Assembly: GCF_000699445.3 (NCBI RefSeq)
Contig: NC_067202.1
Coordinates: forward strand, 4,185,458 to 4,249,457
Length of the DNA stretch: 64,000 bases
Direction of reading: 5' to 3'
Origin: Schistosoma haematobium
Lineage: Eukaryota > Platyhelminthes > Trematoda > Strigeidida > Schistosomatidae
The number at the start of each line of letters is the position of its first letter. Within the stretch, counting starts at the first letter, position 1. Below, in pieces: positions 54,900-64,000 of this stretch. The position numbers and the translations under genes were made by a program. Under the pieces are notes generated by a model. It was not told where the DNA came from. It searched no databases and saw only the letters and a list, made by a program, of their open reading frames with translations.

Positions 54900-55760
54900 G
54901 ATTTGTTACTTGGAGGAAAACTTTTTGACGTTGAGTATGCGGACGGTATTGTCTTACTGTAAGATGATATACAAGCCTTGCAATCAGCACCTAACCAGTT
55001 GGCAGTCAGTCTTCATAGGTATGGGATTTGCTTTTCACTTTCTAAGTACAAAGTACTTTAAAAGGCTGACAGGACCCTGTACCTGCACTCAAACTTGGTA
55101 GTGAGGAGTTAAAAGTAGTCTAGAAGTTCATGTATCTAGATAGCTGCGTAAGTACTGGTGGTGGCGTGATTGATGAGATTAATGCACGTATACTAAGAGC
55201 CAGAGCGGCTTATGTCAATCTGGCTCATCTCTAGCACCTTCATGATGTTAGTCTGGTTGTAAAATGTCGGATCTATAACGCTCCGGTGAGAGCAGTTTTC
55301 CTCTATGTTTGTATGGCCTGGCCTCCGAGTTGATGTTAGACGGCTTCTTGTGTTGTCTCCGAAGGACTGATGACATCCGGTTGCTACACGATGTTAGCAC
55401 AGAGGAGGTTCGGCGTCGTGTGTTCAGACACAGAGACGATAATTCAGTTGGTATAACCATCTTGAAACATTGACTTCAGTGGCTTGGACATGTCCTACGA
55501 ATGTCGTCCCAGCGAATTGCACGTCTTGTACTGTTTGCCGACGCTGGGACCGGTTTGAAAAAGCAGAGAGGTGGTTATTGTATGACATGGTGTCGTGGTA
55601 TGAAGAAGAGCTCTACAAGACTGGCTTCTGTTTGTCTTTCACGACTCTCTGGTTGGGGTTCTAGAGATGGTGCAACACAGTGGCTTGAGACGTTATCAGA
55701 TATGGCTCAGAGTTGAGGCCAGTGGAAATTCTGCTGTAATTTTCTTTTGCTTTATTCATT
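54900..55760 (+). mobile_element. RTE-like retrotransposon fragment in kelch intron
   Basis: Broken frames read FDVEYADGIVLL (the YADD active site has become YADG), then the C-terminal region with a LARAAYVNLAHL-like stretch. They end with the SRLSGWGSRDGATQWLETLS segment and DMAQS and a stop near 55717. It is collinear with other RTE copies here but more diverged, so another subfamily. It is sense-oriented in the host intron. Confidence 0.7.
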
Positions 55761-55896
55761 AAAAGTGAGAGTAACTTCGTTAACTGAAAGAATTGTTTCT
55801 GGTTGCATTTTTCCTAACTGAACTTCTCCCATTATTATTATCATTATTATCATTATTATTATTACTATTTATGTTTTAATCACTTGTTTGTTTCAG

Positions 55897-56049
55897 TGGT
55901 TGGCGTGGTCATTGTATAATACCAGGTGTTGGTGGTTTATTTATTGGAACAGGAGAAGGTTTCAATGCATTAAGACATGGTCCGCTTAATTCAGCATATC
56001 TTTTAAAGTATATTGAAAACGATAGTAGTATTAAACCGACAATTTACGA
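55897..56049 (+). CDS. Kelch-repeat protein gene, exon 4 in window
   Basis: The acceptor TTGTTTCAG ends at 55896 and the donor GTAGGT starts at 56050. It encodes WRGHCIIPGVGGLFIGTGEG, then FNALRHGPLNSAYLLKYIEN and DSSIKPTIY. The segment GLFIGTGEG replaces the usual GG pair of a blade. It starts by completing an Asn codon (AA|T) and ends with two bases of Glu. Confidence 0.8.
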
Positions 56050-57504
56050 GTAGGTTTCAATATGTTGGGTTTTTTCTTGACACGTTAGTACAAGCATCTA
56101 GTATTTGTAAAGATTTTATTGATGAATAGGCGTAAACATGAACTTTTTTTTTTCAAAATTTCAATATTCATTCGATTGTGAACGTCAACATGGGGTCTAG
56201 CACAAAACGCTATTAGAAAGGGAATTGACAAAATGAATTGCAAGCGAGCCAGAATAATACCAACGGTTATTATTGTCAGTATTATTATCATTACTCGTTA
56301 CCAGATACAGGTTCATGTGCTTGGTTTCGAACCACAGTTTAAGTGTAAGGGCTAGTGATACTAACCAGTTGCGTAAACCGAAGTAGATTGAGTGGGTTTT
56401 AATCCCAGTAACCTAATAGCCTTAACCGATGAATCACAACTCCACAGAAATTGAGGCAAAACTGATTATAACAGGTATAGTTCCAAAGGAATAGATGAAA
56501 TGTGAAGATAAAAGTAATCCATCTTGAGCTTATCACAGAGATACATTCTAGTTTTGATGCCCATTCTCCTCTTAGCCCCAGATACTTCGAGCCATAATGT
56601 TACAAAAAAAACTATTGTAATAATAAGGTCGAAGAAGACTGATTCAACGAAAGAAGACATGCGTGTGTGAAATCCTTCACTGGCGACGGTTTCATCAAAG
56701 CCTAATAAAGTTCAAGTTGTTCATTCATTAACTATTTTGAAAACTTTTTAAATGTCAGCATTGTACTCATTATCGGTATATTAAAAGTAACAGATTGTCA
56801 CAAACCTGAATATATGACTGATCGTCAAAATCATCCTTCTGATCTACAAATCTTTTCCTTTGTATCACTATCAAAGTTACATTTAGCAACGATTTAGACT
56901 TTAAAATACTAACTAAATAGTTGAAACACAACTGTTTCACGTGTGTTGATTAAAGCAACATGAATGTAATAGTCCCACTTTATTGTGTGGAAGACGATGA
57001 CAGTGATCTTGGGTGCTGTTAGAGGTATGAGGGCAGTTATCACTTCCCGGTTACCCATACCATGGAAGGGTTCTTCTGGAGGCACCTGAAAAGGAAATTG
57101 GGTTAGACGGTGGTCTTAGTCACTTGAGAGCGTGACCGCAGTGCCCAAGGGACAACTGCTTGAGGTCGGTCACACACGACCTTAACCTCGTACATATTCA
57201 TCGACTTAATTTGCGTTAATGTATAACGAAAAAAGTCAACAAGTCAAATACAAGAATAGCTGTTGGATAAATAATATTCCATACATCCGCGTTAACACAG
57301 ATAGATGGTAATAGAAAAGAAGCTGATCGAAGAAAGTAAACTTGTCAACTCAATTTGACAAATTGTGACTCAATATTTCTAGTCTGAAAAATAAATTCAA
57401 TGTTCCATTTATCGTATTTACAAACATCATCACCGCTACCTATCATTCGTTTTTGATATACTTTCACTAATGCAAAACCACTATTTATATCCTTATCCTT
57501 TTAG

Positions 57505-57599
57505 AATTGGTACAATTGATGAACCAAGAGCATATGCAGTCTCTGCAGTATGTAGTAATGATGGTACAGCTTGGTTACATGGTGGTCTTGGACCTCAAG
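57505..57599 (+). CDS. Kelch-repeat protein gene, exon 5 in window
   Basis: The acceptor CCTTATCCTTTTAG ends at 57504 and the donor is GTAAAA at 57600. The phase gives YE|IGTIDEPRAYAVSAVCSND then GTAWLHGGLGPQG, a clear kelch strand with the GG pair. It ends in phase 1. The in-window protein totals about 340 residues. Following exons are not identifiable, so the 3' end of the gene is missing or lies outside the window. Confidence 0.78.
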
Positions 57600-58264
57600 G
57601 TAAAACAATGAATACACTAATGAAATTGATAAGAGTTGATTGACAAACACTTAAAGTATAATTATTTTATAGGAAATAGTTTTTACCGACATATTCCCCT
57701 ATCCTAATTCCCTATAGATTTTTAAAAACAAAACTCTTCACGATCTGAGTTCATTACCGTTGAACTATTTTCAGTGAACATTTAGTGTAATAATAACCAT
57801 CTGTTCATGCTGTTATGTAACATTCCCACATATTTATTTGTTTGTTTTTACTTTACACTACTTATAAGTAGCTTAAATCATTTTGTAAAATAAGTATCAA
57901 GTTTGTTATTATTACTAAGTGGCTTTCATACTCAATATATATATTTTTAAACTCTCATACTTTAAATAATTAGTTAATTGGATTAATTTGAATATCAAAA
58001 TGAAATTGCGTTTCTAAAAAAACGAATTTCATTTATTCTTTCAAAAAAGACAACAACAGACAAATAACTGGTCCCATTTAGTTAGATACTACTATTAATC
58101 GTCATAGGTCCTCCGTATATTAAGTGAAATGATATGTAGTTTATAAAATGATAAACCCTTTATCAGTATATACTAAACTCCTTTGAGATTTGACAAATGA
58201 TCGAAAGATTGATCATTTTTAAACATTTCCATTTTATTGATAATGGTTTGTAACTTCCCTTTGT
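57600..58264. other. AT-rich stretch after the last kelch exon
   Basis: Intron or 3' flank of the kelch gene. No further kelch motif, repeat copy or RNA is recognised. Confidence 0.4.
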
Positions 58265-58815
58265 CGAATTTCACGATTGCAATTGATTAGCCCCCAAATC
58301 CCCTGGTACGGCCGAGAGTGGAGAGGGCCCGCCCTCTCAAAATGCTCTCATTTGGCCACGTGCATACAATCACTGTCGAGGAAGTCCTACTCACTGCCTT
58401 CCTGCATCACGGGTGTTATTTACGAACTTGAGAGGATGGAAAGTGAATGGCCGGCGCTCTAACTGGGTTGGTGGATACAGAGAATCTACCTGTGGGAGTT
58501 GGTAAACCCTGATTCCGAACCAATGGTGCACATAGGCTCCAGTATCCTGAAGGAACAAATGGCGTATGAACCTGTTGTTGGTCACCGCTTACCATGTTAC
58601 CGCATCTCCTGACGTTGCTCGACTGCCTTGTGGACCAGACCTTTAGGTCGAAGGCTCCGGGTGTGGCCTCCTAAGAAGACCACCTACTTCGGTTTGAGCA
58701 CCCAGGCAGTATCCCAGCTCTCATGCAAATCGAATGATTTATGTGGCGCATATCTATTTGGTGCCTTCTTGTACCAATGTTTATGTGTTTAAGTAAAATA
58801 AATCATTCTCTGTTG
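58265..58815 (+). repeat. Interspersed repeat U, longer copy
   Basis: A GC-richer block (GGTACGGCCGAGAGTGGAGA near 58306) that aligns in reverse with 14358-14705. It ends in TGTTTATGTGTTTAAGTAAA. No significant open frame is present and the family is unknown to me. Confidence 0.6.
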
Positions 58816-59029
58816 ATATGTGCTCATCTTAAACGGCTTATTTTTATTTAGCATTATGGTATACGTTTTAGTATATTCGGTACGTGATTCGTCAGTTGTA
58901 TACGCCAGCATCTGTGTTGTTTGCATTGAAACTCGGACCTAGTGCCTTTCCCTTCAAATGTTGAGGACAGGTAATTGAAAACGATTACTAACAATTTCAG
59001 ACCCTTTGAATAGGTGAATAACTGTGTGA

Positions 59030-59172
59030 ATTCAGTAGCTCAGCAGATAACGCGTTGAGAATTTAATTCCGAAGGTACTAGGTCCAATTCTCAATGTGAA
59101 CACTAACACTTGGTTCCAGTTGATGAATCCTGGATAGGTAAAATGGGCATCCTGGAATCCACTGTTAGCTAC
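59030..59172 (+). mobile_element. Sm-alpha-type SINE with degenerate hammerhead
   Basis: The A-box-like part is TAGCTCAGCAGATAACGCG and the B box is in GGTCCAATTCTCAAT. The hammerhead region is 59114-59170: TTGATGA (59120-59126), TCCTGGATAGG, then GTAAAATG instead of GACGAAACG, then CCTGGAATCCACTG. The layout is the same as classical Sm-alpha, but the GAAA box is damaged. Confidence 0.7.
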
Positions 59173-59566
59173 ATACTAAATGTGTCAAATGCATCACTGA
59201 TTTTAAATTTTAAAAAAAAATTTAGTCTTTGCAAGATTGTTTTCTTCTTCAACGCTTGATGCTGAATAAATTCCTGAGTGTGCATGTTTAAGGAGTTCAA
59301 AACTATCTTGTAACATAAATTCAATGACCCTTATTTCTAGTACGTCTTCAGGTTGCGTCAATTTCTATAGAGACTTATCGTCAAATGTCATTCTCTATAA
59401 ACCTGCGTAAATAGTTTACACCAAGTACAATAGTAGTTATCAAACAGACTATACAAGCCATTGATTATCAAATACGTTCAATATGTTTTCTACTGTCTAG
59501 GGTTAAAAAACCCAAATATGTTGCTCTTACAACACTAAATGAATTAAAATATTGTTTTTGATGGAA

Positions 59567-59745
59567 TTTCGTTCTCTGAGCTGGATGGTTTTGGTCGTGG
59601 AGCTTTCATCGTTCTTCTGAATGACATCATCAGCGCAAACTTCGAACACTTCACTTCTACCTGAAGTTTGTGCTGATGAAGTCGTTCAGAAGAACGATGA
59701 AGGCTTCACGCCTAAACCATCCAGCTTAGAGAACAAAACTCCACC
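59567..59745. repeat. Foldback (inverted-repeat) element
   Basis: TTCTCTGAGCTGGATGGTTT through CATCGTTCTTCTGAATGACA and CATCAGCGCAAACTTC (about 59570-59643) is repeated inverted at about 59663-59740, with a spacer near 59644-59662. The arms differ at several bases. A single arm of the same family lies at 62500-62640. Confidence 0.75.
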
Positions 59746-60072
59746 AAAATCATCCACCTGAGCTACAAATCTTCTCCACCACCTCAAAATCATATGAGCG
59801 TAGTACGCTGCTCGTTGTTCAAAAATGGGAGACTTTCGCCAAGAGGTAGGCTTCCACTCGAGAAAGACTGTATTTTCTCCATGAGTGTCTTCGTCAGCAT
59901 GTTCTTCCAGCAAGTGTAAGATACATTAAAACATTGTTTTCAAATGAGCTCGATGAAAACAAGCTCTCACTTTACATTATCACAATAATTAATATACTTT
60001 GCCTTTTCTAAACAGCATTCGTTATTCCAGATTTTAGAAACAGAAAAATAATATTTTTCTGCAGTTTTGCAA

Positions 60073-60402
60073 ACCATACTGTGAGGACGGCCCACCGGTG
60101 AAATCGAGGTAGCTCTAAGAAGCTCAGAAAGAGCCGAAGACATTTCATCCAATCATTTTTTAGAAGAACATCCTGGAATCCCGACGTGTAGCTTCCCTAT
60201 TAGACAAATGCTAAAAACCACTATATGAGGATTGGATGATCATAATGATGATCTCGCTGTTACTAAGTACTATAAATACCTGACAGTTTTGTACCATAAT
60301 TGACACTGTTTGGAATAATGTCTCTTCTCACTCGTCTTGTCTTCCCATTTGCGACTTGGGAGGGTTCTAGTGTTCAAGTAGTCCGCGGTATATCAAGAAT
60401 CT
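60073..60402 (-). repeat. Repeat V, copy 2
   Basis: Inverted relative to 48665-49010, with the same landmarks (ATAATTGACACTGTTTGGAATA, CAAATGGGA-type spacer, GCGACTTGGGAGGGTTCTAG). No coding sequence. Confidence 0.6.
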
Positions 60403-60644
60403 AATCTCTAGATATATCACATACCATACAGACATTCATTTCTAGTTAGTATTTGATCAAAGTTTGATAGATAATTTATAACCCTAACCAGAAGACCTTA
60501 CGAAGCCATTTTATCTTAAAAATATATAGCTAAACATATAGGTTTCCCAGAAATCAATTCATCGCCAAGCAAACGATATGAAATCCAATAATTTAAATTT
60601 TCCCCTCTGATTGACCTCATTTTAAAAGAGCAGCCAAAAGAAGT

Positions 60645-61101
60645 TGTAGTGTCGGTTATTATATTAAGCACATATACCTTATTCTAGCTTTCGGACAGCC
60701 CAATCTATTCATTCTACTTGAGTCACATTTTCACCTTGTTAATGATCTGCTTATCAATCTTGACTTTTTATATGAGCGTGTAGGTGTGTGTACATTTCTT
60801 ATCCCATTTACTCATCACATGTCTGTAACTTACTTTTGTGTAACTATAAATATTGATTAACGCTTTGTTAAATGGGAGTTGACTTACCTGCCATTCTCCA
60901 CTGCGCGTCGTTTTGCTTTGTTCTATTCCATTCGCTCTATATACAAAGTATATGTATTTAAATTCCGTTATTGACTAACGCGATTGAAGTCGATGATTAT
61001 ATACAAGGATATGCGATATATATATTTCAACAACAATCATCATTACAATCTCCTTGGAATCAGAACCCGGGCTACTAAAATGGAGAGCCCTTTCGACAAC
61101 A
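60645..61101 (+). repeat. LTR-like repeat W, copy 1
   Basis: It aligns in direct orientation with 63009-63595: AAGTTGTAG start, CCAATCTATTCATTC, ATATGAGCGT, CTGTAACTTACTTTTGT, TATAAATAT box, GTCGATGATTATATAC, CACTAAAATG. The start is TGTAG and the end near AACA. This resembles an LTR with a TATA box. Confidence 0.5.
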
Positions 61102-62211
61102 TCGTTCGATCTAAGTGACGACAAAATAAAGGGCCCCACAAAGTTATCCGGTGTCTAGTTTAGTGTGAGTTTTCCAAAGTACTGGAAAGAAATGTAGAAT
61201 AAGATGACAACATTTAGTTAGATTAATGGCTTTGATCATATACCACATATCAGAAATTACTGGAAGTTTGATCATTTAACCGCCAGGTTTTTTATTGATT
61301 GAATGTTCTACATTCGTTATTGCACAACTAAAGAGTTCGAAAGTAGGACAAAGTGATACGAAACATACATTATTACATAATACATACTTAACCTAAATGT
61401 ATATGATCATGAATGTTTTCGAAGCATCGTTTGCATATTATTATCGAACTACAATGAGCTGTTGGTTTGCATGTCTAAGAATCGGTGTCAATGATACAGA
61501 CTTATCAGCTATGTATCTTCTTCTAACTCTTGGGCTTCAATATTATTTTGTAGTTTTCATTTATTCCTTCGTGAATTGTATTCCCCGTTGGTTAATCATT
61601 CTCACACTGATATGATGGAAAGAAAAGTCAATTTTCGATTGATTTACTCATTATGAGTTTTATTCAATATTACTTCCCTTCTAATTCAACATGAGGATCA
61701 TTTAGTGTAGTATTTGATTTGTTTTCCCAGTATGATATTTTCTGTATAATATACGATATTCTTATATCCACTTGACATGAACTATGCTCGCAGTCTGTGA
61801 TTTGTTATAACTGAGTATGTGATTTCATCCTAATCATTAATCAGAATGAGTGTACAATCAATATATAAACCAGTGTATTTTAGACTATTTTGATTCATCG
61901 TTGTCGTCATAGTGTTTTGGGGTTAATAAATCATCACTTATACCAGTCTTTTTGTTCTTACTTTCATATCGTGGGAATTGCCGAGGTCCCTCGTTCCGAT
62001 TATAAGTGATCAGCGTTTTTCCGGCACAGCAATCAGCGACGACCGAACACAACATACATCTATTAATATTTATATTATTATGACTCATTCGCTACTCATC
62101 TTGTTAATTTCATCATCTAATATGGTATGACAACTTGGGCTGACTCACATTTGTACCATTATCTACGTTGATTTGGAATCATTTTCAGATACAATCTAAT
62201 TTTTTGTAGTT
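61102..62211. other. Unassigned stretch between W repeats
   Basis: AT-rich, with only short frames (for example a hydrophobic 72-codon frame at 61397-61615 with no family resemblance). Nothing is supported. Confidence 0.4.
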
Positions 62212-62375
62212 GAGTTCATGAGTCAATTAAAGCTAGACCACCATGGAAAACCTGGAAGCAATGATCGGCTGTTCCATCCTAGTATGGGACTCCACACCAG
62301 CGCGCATCCGCGATCCCGCCCTCTGGACTCGAACCTAGGACCGACCCATCGGGGTCGCGCACGGACGCTTCTTTA
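62212..62375 (-). mobile_element. Hammerhead-type SINE, minus strand, core decayed
   Basis: The minus strand has an intact B box (GGTCCTAGGTTCGAGTCCAG), GCGCGCTGGTGTGGAGTCCC where CTGANGA should be, and GGATGGAACAGCCG in place of GGACGAAACGGCC. Both catalytic boxes are mutated. The tail GCTTCCAGGTTTTCCATGG matches the other copies. Confidence 0.7.
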
Positions 62376-62499
62376 TTATTCCCCTTTTTTAATGGCAATA
62401 TATAATAGAAAGTGCTTTCAAATGATTGTTTACACATTCTTATTATCAATTATTACCTAGATTGTATCAATATGTTTAGCTATTACATTGTAATCATCT

Positions 62500-62640
62500 A
62501 AACCTGAAGTTTATGCTGATGATGTCTTTCAGAAGAACGATGAAAGCTCCACAACCAAACGATCCATCTCAGAGAACAAAGCTTTATCAAAATCATCCAC
62601 CTGAGCTACAAATCATCCCCACCATCTCACTAGTGTTTAA
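62500..62640. repeat. Single arm of the foldback element family
   Basis: CTGAAGTTTATGCTGATGATG, CAGAAGAACGATGAAAGCTCC and CTGAGCTACAAATCATCCCC match one arm plus flank of the element at 59567-59800. No inverted partner is nearby. Confidence 0.6.
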
Positions 62641-63008
62641 TAGAAAACATACTCTATGTAAAATGTATCGATAGATCATTAGTTTTATGCGTAAATATGA
62701 GAGTTTAGTTATTGAAGTAACTGAATATTCTAGTATTATTTGGAGTTGATACGATATTTGTATGATACTTAAGAAATAAACTGAAGCGAAAGTTGACTGA
62801 TGAATCCAACTGTATAAATACCACAATCTCTACAAATCCCCATACTAGTACTAATCATGTGCTGATTAGTGACTAGCTTCAAGAAGGATTTTCTGGAGTT
62901 CTAGTAAGAAGACAAGACTACTGAAGTTTAATCTATGTTTGGTTTGAGACAGTTATCCATCTCAGACAATAGATGAAAGATTGCACAAGATCATGGGTCG
63001 ATTTAAGT

Positions 63009-63595
63009 TGTAGCGACTGGTATTATGTCAAGCTTACATAGATTATTTCAGCCTCTGGACAGATCAATCTATTCATTCAAGTGTCGAGTCACCTAGACTG
63101 GTGGCCACATTGCAACATGATCGATAGCATTCGATCTGCACTATTAAGGACTAGACAAGCATGAGATTGATCACCAATCAATTGTGATTTCAAACCACAT
63201 TTTCACCCTGTAATTTATTTGGTTGTTAATCGTGACTATTTTGTATATGAGCGTATGTGTTTGCATTTCTTATCTTACTCATCCTATGTCTGTAACTTAC
63301 TTTTGTCTAACTATAAATATCGATTCACACTTGGTTAAATCGAGTTGGCTCACTCACCTTCTCCACCACGCAAAGTTTCGTTTCTTTGATCGTTTGTCTG
63401 GATCAACGATTATATGAAATACACGTATTCAAAATTCATCATCGTATTTGACTTATTTAATTTCGTTATTCACTAACACGACTTAGATCGATGATTATAT
63501 ACGACGATTGACGACATGTATATTCCTGTAACAAACTACAGACGATCTACCTGGAGTCTGATCTCCGGGTCACTAAAATGTTAGACATTAACACC
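63009..63595 (+). repeat. LTR-like repeat W, copy 2
   Basis: Direct-orientation partner of 60645-61101, about 2.4 kb downstream and longer by an extra segment near 63090-63190. It is followed at once by a ribozyme SINE. It could be the second LTR of a decayed element whose interior is 61102-63008, or an independent solo LTR. Confidence 0.5.
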
Positions 63596-63601
63596 ATCGG
63601 A

Positions 63602-63785
63602 TCCCGGCTTAGTGGTCTAGACGTTAAGTGTTCTAGTTCGAGACCGAAGGTCTTGGACTCGAGTTCCACATGCAAGGTCGCAGGTGCGCACGGTTGAGGA
63701 GTCCCGTACTAGGACGTGACGGGAGTTCAGTACTTCCAGTTTTTCAATTATGGTCTAGCTTAGATTGACTCGTGAATTCAACTGT
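63602..63785 (+). mobile_element. Hammerhead-type SINE, plus strand
   Basis: The A box is in GGCTTAGTGGTCTAGACG and the B box in GGACTCGAGTTCCAC. The ribozyme part reads GGTTGAGGAGTCCCGTACTA, then GGACGTGACGGG. Stem II is kept, but both CTGANGA and GAAAC carry substitutions. Confidence 0.7.
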
Positions 63786-63862
63786 GAAATTATTGGTGAA
63801 ACTTTTTATTTAACTAATAAAATATTCCTATTCAATTATCAAATCGAAATCATAATTATCAG

Positions 63863-64000
63863 ATGGGGTTCGTGGTTAAGCGCTTGGCACGAGAATGATA
63901 GGTCCTGGATTCGAATCTCGCGGCGTGCGGAATCGCGGATGCGCACTGCTGAGGAGTCCCATACTAGCAAGAGGCGACCGTCCAATGCTTCCAGGTTTTC
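63863..64000 (+). mobile_element. Hammerhead-type SINE, cut by the window end
   Basis: The A-box-like part is GGTTCGTGGTTAAGCGC and the B box is GGTCCTGGATTCGAATC. CTGAGGA (63949-63955) is intact, but the expected GGACGAAACGG reads GCAAGAGGCG. The tail GCTTCCAGGTTTTC reaches the last base. Confidence 0.7.

Noticed and set aside
61397..61615. Hydrophobic 72-codon frame that could be a membrane protein or last kelch exon
   Set aside because: Its composition reflects T-rich DNA. No kelch motif, and no acceptor with phase 1 in the right place.

Overview
The window is AT-rich eukaryotic DNA. It most resembles the genome of a blood fluke (genus Schistosoma), and I would guess the S. haematobium group. 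The organism call is inference. It rests on tRNA-derived SINEs that carry hammerhead-ribozyme cores (the Sm-alpha type), RTE-clade and CR1-clade non-LTR retrotransposons of schistosome type, short-LTR retroelements, and two spliced genes with AT-rich introns and N/Q/H-rich exons. There are no bacterial signals such as operons, ribosome binding sites or CRISPR arrays. Most of the window is retrotransposon sequence.

Layout. (1) 1-9360: the 3' half of a plus-strand gene encoding an Asn/Gln/His-rich protein. Four exons (290-754, 4883-5625, 6892-7329, 8074-8094) join in compatible phases and are followed by a T-rich 3' UTR. Its introns hold RTE fragments and SINEs. (2) 9.4-14.9 kb: intergenic, with one repeat copy interrupted by an RTE fragment, a long AT microsatellite and an RTE 3' tail. 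(3) 14.93-25.65 kb: a large palindrome of two near-identical, full-length but dead CR1-like elements (CR1-A) placed head to head around a 38-bp spacer. The left arm is broken by a 1.8-kb LTR element (LTR-C) that has lost pol and is flanked by a 5-bp duplication. (4) 25.7-29.6 kb: a second copy of the interrupted repeat, here hit by a CR1-A fragment, and a SINE with an intact ribozyme core. (5) 29.6-49.6 kb: another CR1-like element (CR1-B), with ORF1 and endonuclease on the left and reverse transcriptase on the right. It was split by an LTR element (LTR-B) that became a tandem array: five 415-bp LTRs, three complete 2.8-kb internal regions and one partial one. A 5.1-kb segment covering the CR1-B left part and the start of LTR-B is itself duplicated in tandem. 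(6) 50.8-51.4 kb: a CR1-A fragment. (7) 52.3-57.6 kb: five exons of a plus-strand kelch-repeat gene resembling KLHDC9, with phases that agree at every junction and an RTE-like fragment in one intron. (8) 57.6-64.0 kb: repeats, including a foldback element, two LTR-like direct repeats about 2.4 kb apart and several ribozyme SINEs.

The two host genes show no functional connection. The main story is the layered history of insertions, which can be read from target-site duplications, an uninterrupted paralogous site and unit-specific variants. No intact autonomous element is present. Frameshifts, in-frame stops or deletions break every reverse transcriptase I could follow.
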